Origin: an uncultured Lachnospiraceae bacterium
GTDB taxonomy: Bacteria > Bacillota > Clostridia > Lachnospirales > Lachnospiraceae
Length of the DNA stretch: 64,000 bases
Direction: 5' to 3'
Assembly (NCBI GenBank): GCA_949878435.1
Contig: CATLAK010000003.1
Coordinates: 1-64,000 of the forward strand
Part shown: positions 45,101 to 52,912 of the stretch, in pieces
Numbering within the stretch: position 1 is the stretch's first letter
Layout: each line of letters starts with the position of its first letter
Notes under the pieces: generated by a model
Seen by the model: the letters and a program-made list of their open reading frames with translations, nothing else
What the model was told of the DNA's origin: nothing
Databases searched by the model: none
Made by a program: the position numbers and the translations under genes

Positions 45101-46300
45101 ATGAAACAGCTTCAAACACCCTTTTACAGAATAAAAGAAAAAGACCTGTCTTACGATGTCACTCTTTTGAAGGAATCCCTTTCCCAAAACTGGGGAAATT
45201 ACATTGTAGGATATTCCGTAAAAACAAATTCCCTTCCCTGGCTGCTCACCTATATGAAAAACCAGGGATTTTATGCGGAAGTGGTGTCGAAAACGGAATA
45301 CGATCTGGCAAGCCGGCTTGGCTTTTCAGGGAAGCAGATCATCTATAACGGACCCATCAAGGATAAGAAGGTTTTTGAGACCGTCCTGCTTGCAGGAGGA
45401 TATATCAATTTAGATTCCAACTATGAGCTGGATTGGATGGACGAGCTGAGCACCCTTTATCCCAACCGGCATTTCAGAATCGGTCTGCGCGTCAACTGTG
45501 ACCTTGCCGCTCTCTGCCCGGAGGAGACGCTTGCGGAAGAAGAGGGGGGACGATTCGGCTACTGTTATGAAAATGGGGTGCTGAAAGCCGCCATCGACAG
45601 GCTGTGCGCCCTGCCCAATGTGTGGGTATCGGGTCTTCATCTGCATTCCTCCACCAAGTCCCGCACCGTGCATGTATTCGGCGCTCTTGCAAAAATGGCT
45701 GTGAAGATTGCAAAGGAATATGACCTTGCTCTGGATTACGTGGATATGGGCGGCGGGTATTTCGGCGGGAGAGACGACATGCCGGATTACCGGGATTACT
45801 TCAAGGAAATCTGCAAAGAGCTCTCCGCGCACTTTGATCCGCAAAAGACCGTTTTAATTGCCGAACCCGGTGTTTCCCTGATTTCAAGGGCTACCACCTT
45901 TGAGACCTCGGTGATCGACATAAAGGATATCCGCGGGCGGAAGTTCGTGGTGACAGACGGCAGCCGCACCAACTTAAATCCGCTGGTGACCAGGCATGTA
46001 TATCCACACCACATAGAATACGCTTCCGACCCATCCTCACGCAAGACAGAACCGGTGCAGTGGGTTTGCGGCGCCACCTGCATGGAATATGATCGCTTGT
46101 TTGAATTAACGAAAAGAACCGCACTTACACCCGGCGATAAAGTTATTTACGATACCGCCGGCGGATATACCATGTGCCTTAATCCTCTGTTCATCAATTA
46201 TTTCCCCGCTGTTTATGTGGCGCATGAGGATGGCTCTGTTTTTACCGCAAGAGACGCCTGGACAAATGACGAATACCTTCAAAAAAATCATCTGGAATAA
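45101..46300 (+). CDS. PLP-dependent decarboxylase (ornithine/diaminopimelate decarboxylase type)
   Basis: A 399-residue fold-type III enzyme. YSVKTNSLPW carries the PLP lysine, GLHLHSSTKS the histidine that stacks on PLP, DMGGGYFGG the phosphate-binding glycine loop, and LIAEPGVSLI and VCGATCMEYDRLF follow, the latter with the cysteine of the second active site. I chose ATG 45101 because GGAGG lies 5 bases before it; upstream ATGs at 45083 and 45089 overlap the pseF end. A decarboxylase between pseF and pseI is not part of the known Pse pathway. It may make an amine used to decorate the glycan. Confidence 0.85.
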   Translation: MKQLQTPFYRIKEKDLSYDVTLLKESLSQNWGNYIVGYSVKTNSLPWLLTYMKNQGFYAEVVSKTEYDLASRLGFSGKQIIYNGPIKDKKVFETVLLAGGYINLDSNYELDWMDELSTLYPNRHFRIGLRVNCDLAALCPEETLAEEEGGRFGYCYENGVLKAAIDRLCALPNVWVSGLHLHSSTKSRTVHVFGALAKMAVKIAKEYDLALDYVDMGGGYFGGRDDMPDYRDYFKEICKELSAHFDPQKTVLIAEPGVSLISRATTFETSVIDIKDIRGRKFVVTDGSRTNLNPLVTRHVYPHHIEYASDPSSRKTEPVQWVCGATCMEYDRLFELTKRTALTPGDKVIYDTAGGYTMCLNPLFINYFPAVYVAHEDGSVFTARDAWTNDEYLQKNHLE

Positions 46301-46313
46301 CAGGAGACACAGT

Positions 46314-47366
46314 ATGAACAAAGAAATCAAAATCGGCTCCCATGTGATCAGCGAACACTCGCCTGTTTTCATCGTTGCCGAATTATCCGCCAATCATAAT
46401 CAGGACTACGGACGCGCCGTGGAGATTCTTCACGCGGCAAAGGAAGCCGGCGCAGACGCTGTAAAACTGCAGACTTACACTGCGGACACAATCACCATCG
46501 ACTGTGACGATCCTTGCTTTCAGATCAATGAAGGAACCATCTGGGACGGGACCACCCTCTACAAACTCTACCAACAGGCATACACGCCATGGGAATGGCA
46601 GCCGAAGCTGATGGAAGAAGCTGCCCGGCTGGGGCTTGTATGCTTTTCCTCCCCCTTTGACTTTACCTCCGTGGACTTTTTAGAGCAGATGCAGGTGCCT
46701 GCCTACAAGATTGCTTCCTATGAAATCAACGATATTCCTCTGATCAGGAAAATTGCCAGACTGCACAAGCCTGTCATCTTTGCCACAGGCATTGCCTACC
46801 CCGAGGATATCGAACGGGCGCTCTCCGTCTGCAGGGAAGAGGGAAACAGGGACGTAATCCTCCTAAAATGCGTGTCCTCCTACCCCACTCCCTACGAGGA
46901 TGTCAACTTAAATGTGATTCCTACCTTAGCCCAAACCTACGACTGTCTGGTGGGAATCTCCGATCATACCATGGGCAGCATCGTTTCTGCCGGATCCATC
47001 GCTCTGGGCGTTAAGATGGTGGAGAAACACTTTACCCTGCGCCGGGCAGACGGCGGACCGGACGGCGCTTTTTCCATGGAACCGGAAGAATTTTCCCGGA
47101 TGGTGAAAGATATCCGTATTATGGAAAAGGCTCTGGGAAGCAGCGAATACAAGCTTACCCCCACACAGGAGTTGGAGCACGGCGGTTCCCGTTCCTTGTT
47201 TGTGGTAAAAGATATCGCCAAAGGAGAAGTATTGACTTCCGAAAACATACGCTCCATCCGCCCGGGCAACGGTCTCCACACCATGTACTACGAGGAGGTG
47301 CTGGGCAAAAAGGCAAACACATTTTTACGGAAAGGAACGCCGCTTCAATGGGAACTCATCGACTGA
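46314..47366 (+). CDS. pseI: Pseudaminic acid synthase PseI (NeuB family)
   Basis: A 350-residue enzyme that condenses 2,4-diacetamido-2,4,6-trideoxy-L-altrose with phosphoenolpyruvate to give pseudaminic acid. NeuB-type TIM barrel: FIVAELSANHNQDYGRA, AGADAVKLQTYTADT, CFSSPFDFTSVDFLE, YKIASYEINDIPLI, VGISDHTMG, and the C-terminal SAF (antifreeze-like) domain SRSLFVVKDIAKGEVLTSENIRSIRPGNGL. The DTITIDCDDP block is typical of PseI rather than NeuB. CAGGAGACACAGT precedes the chosen ATG; a longer frame upstream overlaps the decarboxylase. It overlaps pseG by 19 bases. Confidence 0.92.
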   Translation: MNKEIKIGSHVISEHSPVFIVAELSANHNQDYGRAVEILHAAKEAGADAVKLQTYTADTITIDCDDPCFQINEGTIWDGTTLYKLYQQAYTPWEWQPKLMEEAARLGLVCFSSPFDFTSVDFLEQMQVPAYKIASYEINDIPLIRKIARLHKPVIFATGIAYPEDIERALSVCREEGNRDVILLKCVSSYPTPYEDVNLNVIPTLAQTYDCLVGISDHTMGSIVSAGSIALGVKMVEKHFTLRRADGGPDGAFSMEPEEFSRMVKDIRIMEKALGSSEYKLTPTQELEHGGSRSLFVVKDIAKGEVLTSENIRSIRPGNGLHTMYYEEVLGKKANTFLRKGTPLQWELID

Positions 47367-48526
47367 TCTACATCCGAACAGACGGCAATGCCAAAATAGC
47401 GTCCGGACATCTGGTGCGCTGTTTTTCTGTCGCCCTTGCCTGCCGGAAGCTGGGTATGGAGGTGCATTTCCTTGTCTCCGACTCAGAAAGCCGTCTCCTT
47501 CTTGCGCAGCTTATGGGTTCAGATACAGATTTTTCGATTACCCAGCTGGAAACTGCTTCTTATGATTCCCTTGAGCAAGAGCTCCCGGAAGTGCTTTCCA
47601 TCCTTTCTTCCCATAACTTTGATTCTTCCCTTCCGTCCGGCAGAACGTCCTCCGGCGCCAGAAAACCCGTTTTTCTTCTTGATTCCTATTATGTCACCGA
47701 ACACTATTTATTGTCCTTGTGGTCTTACGCACAAACCGCCTATCTGGACGATCTGCGCCTTTTTGATTACCCTGCTGACCTTGTAATCAACTATGATGTG
47801 ATTCCCGAAGATCAAATGGCTTCTTATAAAACTTCCTACGCAAACGCAGGACAGCTTCTTTTAGGTGCTTCCTACGCCCCTCTTCGGAGCCAGTTTCAGA
47901 ACCGGCAGACCCATCTGCGGGAAAAAGCATCCGATATCCTGGTGACCACCGGAGGCAGCGATCCCCTGCACTTTTGCCTTCGCCTGGTTTCCCAAATTGC
48001 CGATCTCTTGCAAACTTCCGATTCCTCCTGCGCACAAAACCACATGCTCTGCGCCGGTAAAAACTTTCATATTGTAATTGGAAAGATGAATGAAGATAAA
48101 GAAAATCTATACAGACTTGCGAAGGAACTGCCTTTTTTAACCCTGCACGAAAACGTGCAGGATATGGCTGACCTTATGAGCAAATGCGATCTGGCAGTCT
48201 CCGCCGCCGGAACCACCTTATACGAGCTCTGCGCCCTCGGCATTCCCACAATCAGCTTTATCATTTCCGACAACCAGTTGGATTGCGCCGGCGCATTTGA
48301 TAGGGCAAACGCAATCCCCTGTGCCGGAGATCTGCGCGTATCCGCCGATGAAGTATTTCAAAAGATTTTTCAATTCATAGAAGATACCGCCGCTTTGTCC
48401 GGCGATTCCTGTGCTAAGAGAAAAGCCATGCACCACAGGATGACCGGGCTTGTTGACGGAAACGGCGCCGCACGCATCGCCCATGCCCTGTTTTGTCTGT
48501 GTTCATCAGAAAAACAGACGCTTTAA
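47348..48526 (+). CDS. pseG: UDP-2,4-diacetamido-2,4,6-trideoxy-altrose hydrolase PseG
   Basis: A 392-residue GT-B-fold hydrolase that removes UDP from the altrose precursor before PseI. The N-terminus LIYIRTDGNAKIASGHLVRCFSVA carries the GxGHxxR-type catalytic histidine; ILVTTGGSDP and the late CDLAVSAAGTTLYELCALGIPTI bind UDP. It is longer than Campylobacter PseG (about 275) by a low-complexity, serine-rich insertion near residues 75-105 and another near 215-235. Translation is coupled to pseI by overlap. The 3' end overlaps the convergent ATP-grasp gene by 21 bases. Confidence 0.85.
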   Translation: MGTHRLIYIRTDGNAKIASGHLVRCFSVALACRKLGMEVHFLVSDSESRLLLAQLMGSDTDFSITQLETASYDSLEQELPEVLSILSSHNFDSSLPSGRTSSGARKPVFLLDSYYVTEHYLLSLWSYAQTAYLDDLRLFDYPADLVINYDVIPEDQMASYKTSYANAGQLLLGASYAPLRSQFQNRQTHLREKASDILVTTGGSDPLHFCLRLVSQIADLLQTSDSSCAQNHMLCAGKNFHIVIGKMNEDKENLYRLAKELPFLTLHENVQDMADLMSKCDLAVSAAGTTLYELCALGIPTISFIISDNQLDCAGAFDRANAIPCAGDLRVSADEVFQKIFQFIEDTAALSGDSCAKRKAMHHRMTGLVDGNGAARIAHALFCLCSSEKQTL

Positions 48527-49708
48527 TTTTTCTGCCTGCCCATGCAAAAATACGTCGCCTGTGCCTTCCAGCACAAAATAGCCGCGCCCCATCACCGAAT
48601 GACCGTCTGATACGGGGACTAATTCTTCCCCTTCCTTTATATGGCAATTCCACGCAGCCAGACGGACGTCCAGCGCAGCCTCCGCCTGCTTTACGTCCGG
48701 AACATTCTTTACCTTTCCCTGCATATCAAAATAATGGATCAACATGGATTTCGTCCGCTTCGGCACAAAGCTATAGGCACGACCCAGCCGATATCTGATA
48801 TATTCCTCCGCCATATCCACCCCTGTGCACAGGGGGGTAAACAGATTATGCAGGTTATGACCGGAAGGTCTGGCGGAAAGTTCTATAATAAAGGGTCCCT
48901 TTTGCCCCCGTATGAGATCTGCGTGCAAAAGGCACTCTTTCAGGTTCAGGCATGCAATCACCTGCTGCATATATGCCTCCGCCTGCTGCCAGAATGCATC
49001 CGTGGGGGGAACAGAATAATAGCCCACTGCCTGCCTTGCAGGAGGCGGGGTGTTTTCTTTCCTGCGAAGCAGGACCATAGCAAACCCCTCTTTGGTCACG
49101 GCTCCGTCCACACCGTACTCTTCCCCTGCGACACATTCCTCCAGCACATAAGGTTCCCCCTCTGTTTTCAGAAGCGCTTCCTTCAGCTCCCCCGCATTGG
49201 CGGGCATAAATAACCCTCTGCTCCCGGAGCCGTACCTTGGTTTCAGGATTGCAGGAAATGAAATCTGAATCTGAATCTGATTCAAATTCATTTCAAAATC
49301 CTGCCCTGTACTTTTCTCCTCCGCTACAAGCTTCCCTTCTTCAACCAGATAACACCGACAGTCCCGCAGCCCCCGGCTGCTCAGTCTTTGGTGGAATTTC
49401 CATTTATCCGTGCACAGCGCTGCTTCCTGCCTGCCGATTCCGGGCAGCCCCAGCGCGTCATTGACTGCACCTATGGTGGTGAGATATCTGCCGATGGGCA
49501 CCGTCAATATAAAGTCCGGCTTCTCTTTCCGCAGGGCTTCTATGGTGCTTTCCTCGTCCGAGATATCTACAACAAGCGGATAATCCGCATACTTTAGCCC
49601 TTCTGCCTCCGGATTTCCATCCAATGCCGCTATTTCAATTCCATATTCATGTGCCTTCTTTATGGTGTGAATGGCTTCCCCGCTTGCACCTATGATTGCT
49701 GCTTTCAT
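48506..49708 (-). CDS. ATP-grasp domain protein
   Basis: A 400-residue carboxylate-amine ligase-type enzyme. It has an N-terminal Rossmann-like part (MKAAIIGASGEAIHTIKKAHEYGIEIAALDGNPEAEG), the ATP-grasp core with FPAILKPRYGSGSRGL and YVLEECVAGEEYGVDGAV, and the metal site FIIELSARPSGHNLHNL. Such enzymes form amide-type bonds or N5-carboxyaminoimidazole-like products. In glycan clusters they may attach amino acids to sugars. I chose the ATG at 49708 because GGGGAAAAG lies directly upstream and the fold starts there. It is convergent with pseG, and the pse decarboxylase is a possible pathway partner. Confidence 0.82.
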   Translation of the reverse strand: MKAAIIGASGEAIHTIKKAHEYGIEIAALDGNPEAEGLKYADYPLVVDISDEESTIEALRKEKPDFILTVPIGRYLTTIGAVNDALGLPGIGRQEAALCTDKWKFHQRLSSRGLRDCRCYLVEEGKLVAEEKSTGQDFEMNLNQIQIQISFPAILKPRYGSGSRGLFMPANAGELKEALLKTEGEPYVLEECVAGEEYGVDGAVTKEGFAMVLLRRKENTPPPARQAVGYYSVPPTDAFWQQAEAYMQQVIACLNLKECLLHADLIRGQKGPFIIELSARPSGHNLHNLFTPLCTGVDMAEEYIRYRLGRAYSFVPKRTKSMLIHYFDMQGKVKNVPDVKQAEAALDVRLAAWNCHIKEGEELVPVSDGHSVMGRGYFVLEGTGDVFLHGQAEKLKRLFF

Positions 49709-49816
49709 CTTTTCCCCATTCTGCCGCGCTGTTCCCACGCCTCCCGCAGCGGAACCTTTCCTGCCTTATCGTATCCTATTTTTTCGCAGCAGCCTCACTT
49801 ACGCTTGACCGCTGCC

Positions 49817-50845
49817 TTACTTCTTAAGCCGCTTTCTAAAATTTCGGTATGCCCACAATATTTTATAATAAATCATGAAATACAGAGTGGACTTCATATG
49901 CATTTCAATCAGCTTCCGCTCCTCCGCGTGAACCCGCTCCTGATAATAAGGATTCTCCCTAAAATTCGGAAAGGTTTCCCGCATTTCCCTGCCAAGAGCT
50001 TTTACAAACCCATACTCCTTTTTCTTTACGCCCACCATATAGGAAAACAGGGTATTGACATAAAACAGCGTGGTAAAGCTGCTTTCGATCTCGGGATAAT
50101 ATTCCTCAAAAAAGCCGAACTGCTTCGCTTCCCTGACCATCACCCTTGCCGCCTCCATGCGGTCCTCGCAGCGCTTTCTGGTGATGGTATGGACGGTGGA
50201 AGTATCATGCTGATAATAATAGTAAAGGGGCTCCTCCAGATATTCAAAACGTTTTGCCCTGAGCATCCATGAATTGCTGATGGCATTGTCCTCATAAAAA
50301 ATGTGTTCCGGGAAACGGTTGGGATAATCATAAATGATATGACGCCTGTAGATTTTTACCACCAGGCTTCCGCTGTCTAAGATCAGCGACCTGTATTTTT
50401 CTTTGGTGAGGATGCCCGCTTGCGACGGAGTATTATTGTGCACAATCTGCCCAATCTCCATGCTGTGTTCATGGGTTAGATGATAATCGCAGCCTACCAT
50501 GTCCGCCCCTGTCTCTTCTCCCCGCGCAAGAAGTCTTTCGTAGAAGTCCGGCGCCACCCAGTCGTCGCTGTCTATGAATCCGATCCAATCGCCTTTTGCC
50601 GACTCTAAACCTAAATTTTTAGCGCCTCCCTGCTTTTTGTTCACCGGAGACGCAATTACATGGAACTTATCGCTGTATTTCTGCTCATATCTACGCAGAA
50701 TGGACAGGGAATCATCGGTGGAGCAGTCGTCCACCGCTATGATCTCATAATCCGTTATGGTCTGATTCACAAGTGAATCAAGGCACCAGATGAGCTTGTC
50801 CTGGGCTGCCATATTATAAACAGGTACAATCACACTCAGTTTCAT
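49817..50845 (-). CDS. GT2 glycosyltransferase
   Basis: A 342-residue GT-A enzyme: LSVIVPVYNMAAQDKL, YEIIAVDDCSTDDSL, GGAKNLGLESAKGDWIGFIDSDDWVAPDFYERL with the metal-binding DSDD, then a helical C-terminus with basic residues (YRNFRKRLKK). No membrane span. Such enzymes add single sugars to a growing surface glycan from a nucleotide donor. It lies 35 bases after the Spo0A-like gene and upstream of the ATP-grasp gene on the same strand, so the three may be co-transcribed. Confidence 0.9.
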   Translation of the reverse strand: MKLSVIVPVYNMAAQDKLIWCLDSLVNQTITDYEIIAVDDCSTDDSLSILRRYEQKYSDKFHVIASPVNKKQGGAKNLGLESAKGDWIGFIDSDDWVAPDFYERLLARGEETGADMVGCDYHLTHEHSMEIGQIVHNNTPSQAGILTKEKYRSLILDSGSLVVKIYRRHIIYDYPNRFPEHIFYEDNAISNSWMLRAKRFEYLEEPLYYYYQHDTSTVHTITRKRCEDRMEAARVMVREAKQFGFFEEYYPEIESSFTTLFYVNTLFSYMVGVKKKEYGFVKALGREMRETFPNFRENPYYQERVHAEERKLIEMHMKSTLYFMIYYKILWAYRNFRKRLKK

Positions 50846-50880
50846 TTAACGTTTTTCCCTTCACAGCTACGGAACCTATA

Positions 50881-51267
50881 TTAATTACGTTCCGCACATC
50901 CTGTATTCATCTGTATTCTAATCGTATCGGCGATTGCCGCTATGTATTCGCTGTTGGTGGGTCTTCCCTGTCCGCTTTCAGAGCAGTAACCAAACAGTCC
51001 TTCAAAAGTCTCCTTATTGCCTCTCTCCCATGATATCTCGATTGCATTGCGGATTGCCCTTTCCACCTTGCCGTCAGTGGTATTATACTGCTTTGCGATT
51101 TCCGGGTAAAGCAGTTTCGTGACGCTTCCCACTACCTTCATGTCTTCTTCCGCCATGAGAACCGCCGTCCTCACGTAGCGATAACCTTTTAAGTGTGCCG
51201 GGACGCCCATATCCAGCATCATGTGCGAAATCATTTGCTCTATCTTTTTATCTTCAACTCTCTGCAT
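50881..51267 (-). CDS. Stand-alone Spo0A C-terminal DNA-binding domain protein
   Basis: A 128-residue protein that matches the effector (Spo0A_C) domain of the sporulation master regulator over its whole length: MGVPAHLKGYRYVRTAVLMAEED, TKLLYPEIAKQYNTTDGKVERAIRNAIEISWERG with the recognition helix, and FGYCSESGQGRPTNSEYIAAIAD. The receiver domain is absent, so it cannot be switched by phosphorylation. It could bind 0A-box-like sites constitutively or compete with Spo0A. Full Spo0A is about 260 residues. It is first in an operon with a GT2 gene, so surface glycan control is a possible role. A palindrome covers its promoter. Confidence 0.9.
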   Translation of the reverse strand: MQRVEDKKIEQMISHMMLDMGVPAHLKGYRYVRTAVLMAEEDMKVVGSVTKLLYPEIAKQYNTTDGKVERAIRNAIEISWERGNKETFEGLFGYCSESGQGRPTNSEYIAAIADTIRIQMNTGCAERN

Positions 51268-51307
51268 AACAGATCACTCCCACTCAACATATTTTACTGC
51301 TAGTTCC

Positions 51308-51345
51308 AGTATAAATTACAACCACATATGTGAAAAGTTGTAATT
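51308..51345 (-). promoter_or_regulatory. Promoter with overlapping palindromic operator, Spo0A_C gene
   Basis: On the minus strand TTTTCA, 17-base spacer, TATACT (51308-51313). A 9-bp inverted repeat AATTACAAC (51314-51322) / GTTGTAATT (51337-51345), with CACATATGTG inside, covers the spacer and -35, the layout of a repressor operator, possibly autoregulatory. Confidence 0.55.
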
Positions 51346-51368
51346 CATCGCGCAGCGGACATTTTCTG

Positions 51369-52046
51369 TCATATAATCTTATTTTTTCGCATAAAATTCC
51401 TGAAAAAAGAGACAAACCCATCTTGGGAAACCAGACTGTCCTGAGAATTTCCTCCTAAATCATAAAAATATTTTCCTGTCTCAAAATCCAGTGAAATACG
51501 GTCCAGCGGAAATCCCTCTACTTTCTTTGGATGGGGCGTATCTGTCATTAGGAACGGCTTCCCCCACAAATCCTCCGCCATGCTTTCCTCCCGGGTCTTT
51601 TCATCCCATATCAGGCAGATTGCATTTTGGTATCTTGCCCCTATGGGTCCGCGGTGTTTTTTCACAAGGCTGATATGATGTGCCAGAAGCTGTTCGTCGG
51701 TAAGCCGCCCCTCCTCCTGTTCCTGCATGCCGCCTTCCGGCTGCCTTCTCACATGGATTCCCGGCTGCTCCTCTTTAGGCAGCGGCAGCCCGCTGTCTAA
51801 ATCCCACAAATAAAGACCGCTGTCGCAGGAAAAGACCGGTCTTTGAAATAAACGGAAGTAACACTCTGCCTTAAGACGCGCATTTTCTAGGACCGTGGTC
51901 CCCGTCTCTGCTATCTGAGGCAGAAGGATTCCCTCCTTTTCTGCCGCCTCGGATAGCCCTGTAATCAAAAGCGGGATATCCTTAAGCGCCCTTTTCATAT
52001 AAGCAATCTTCGCACTGTTTCCCGTTCCGTAAATAATCTCCTGCAC
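51369..52046 (-). CDS. Divergent RdgB/HAM1-like non-canonical purine NTP pyrophosphatase
   Basis: A 225-residue member of the Ham1 fold: EIIYGTGNSAKIAYMKRAL at the start, TVLENARLKAECYF with the conserved E-N-A, FSCDSGLYL in place of the usual ADDSGL, and FPLDRISLDFETGKYFYD near the end. These enzymes hydrolyse dITP, XTP and similar nucleotides so they are not built into DNA. I chose a GTG start because GGAGGAGG lies 5 bases before it; the ATG eleven codons upstream has no site. It is longer than RdgB (about 195) by an inserted acidic, glutamine-rich loop, so the exact substrate may differ. Confidence 0.75.
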   Translation of the reverse strand: MQEIIYGTGNSAKIAYMKRALKDIPLLITGLSEAAEKEGILLPQIAETGTTVLENARLKAECYFRLFQRPVFSCDSGLYLWDLDSGLPLPKEEQPGIHVRRQPEGGMQEQEEGRLTDEQLLAHHISLVKKHRGPIGARYQNAICLIWDEKTREESMAEDLWGKPFLMTDTPHPKKVEGFPLDRISLDFETGKYFYDLGGNSQDSLVSQDGFVSFFRNFMRKNKII

Positions 52047-52101
52047 CGCTTCCTCCTCCCCTGCCTCCGACACCTTCATCTAGTGCCTGGGGCGGGCTGT
52101 C

Positions 52102-52635
52102 CTACTTCGCCGGCTTATATATACCGTCCTCTACTATAAAACGCCACAAGATATCCCTATACTCTTCCGTAGCATAATTGATACCGACTCTCTTCGCCGT
52201 TATATATTCCGGTCTGCATCCGTCGTCCTCCAGCCAGAGCCGATCTGATGTCACCATATCCTCACCGTTTAAGTCCCTGCCGATTTCCATGGCGCGGGTG
52301 AGCTTCCCCGGTCCGTTATAGCCTGTCACCCCGCGTATCAACACTGCCTCAGGATGTCCTTCCCTGCCGCTGACCACGTTAAACAGGGAGTGGATGCCAT
52401 AACACAGGTAGATATAAGCGGTTCCTCCCTTTTCATACAGAACCTTTGTCCTGTCGGTCTTGCCCTTGCTGGCATGGCAGGCAGTGTCCTCCTCGCCAAA
52501 GTAACACTCTGTCTCCATAATCCTGTATTTCAATATTCCCTGCTCTGTTTTCCTGCATAAAAGCCTGCCAAGCAGTTCCGGTGCAAGCTGCGTTGCCGGC
52601 TGCTCAAGGACCTCCCTCATAAGCCGCATGGTCAT
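52102..52635 (-). CDS. 3-methyladenine DNA glycosylase (AAG/MPG family)
   Basis: A 177-residue base-excision repair enzyme: LAPELLGRLLCR, the catalytic-type RIMETECYFGEEDTACHA, TAYIYLCYGIHSLFNVVSG and EAVLIRGVTGYNGPGKLTRAMEIG are the AAG family blocks. It removes alkylated purines from DNA. I chose the ATG at 52635: GGGAGG lies 8 bases upstream and the family begins there, whereas the open frame runs on upstream through unrelated residues. It follows a 33-codon gene by about 68 bases. Confidence 0.88.
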   Translation of the reverse strand: MTMRLMREVLEQPATQLAPELLGRLLCRKTEQGILKYRIMETECYFGEEDTACHASKGKTDRTKVLYEKGGTAYIYLCYGIHSLFNVVSGREGHPEAVLIRGVTGYNGPGKLTRAMEIGRDLNGEDMVTSDRLWLEDDGCRPEYITAKRVGINYATEEYRDILWRFIVEDGIYKPAK

Positions 52636-52702
52636 TTCAAATTCCTCCCATATCCCGCTTGGCACACTGACACGTTCCTCGCCGCCAAATACCTCGCATA
52701 AA

Positions 52703-52804
52703 CTAATCTTCCATATAATCCATGTAATCATCCTCGCTGGCAAACAGCATATAGTTTCCGTCTACCAGTCCCATATAACCATTGTTTACTACATATCCTT
52801 TCAT
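52703..52804 (-). CDS. 33-residue small protein
   Basis: The short frame encodes a tyrosine- and aspartate-rich peptide that opens MKGYVVNNGYMGLVDGNYML and ends FASEDDYMDYMED. AGGAGG lies 7 bases before the ATG, an ideal site. I recall closely similar 30-35 residue proteins in Lachnospiraceae, but cannot check this. The pattern of alternating hydrophobic and polar residues with GY/G turns suggests a small beta hairpin. No function is known. It lies just upstream of the DNA glycosylase gene, same strand. Confidence 0.6.
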   Translation of the reverse strand: MKGYVVNNGYMGLVDGNYMLFASEDDYMDYMED

Positions 52805-52912
52805 TATTCTGCCTCCTGTCATTCCAAATATTTTCTTTGTCATATTTAGAATAACATTACAGCAGTCCAATAAACCGGACTTTAATGCCTGATTTAAATT
52901 TTTTACAAATTT

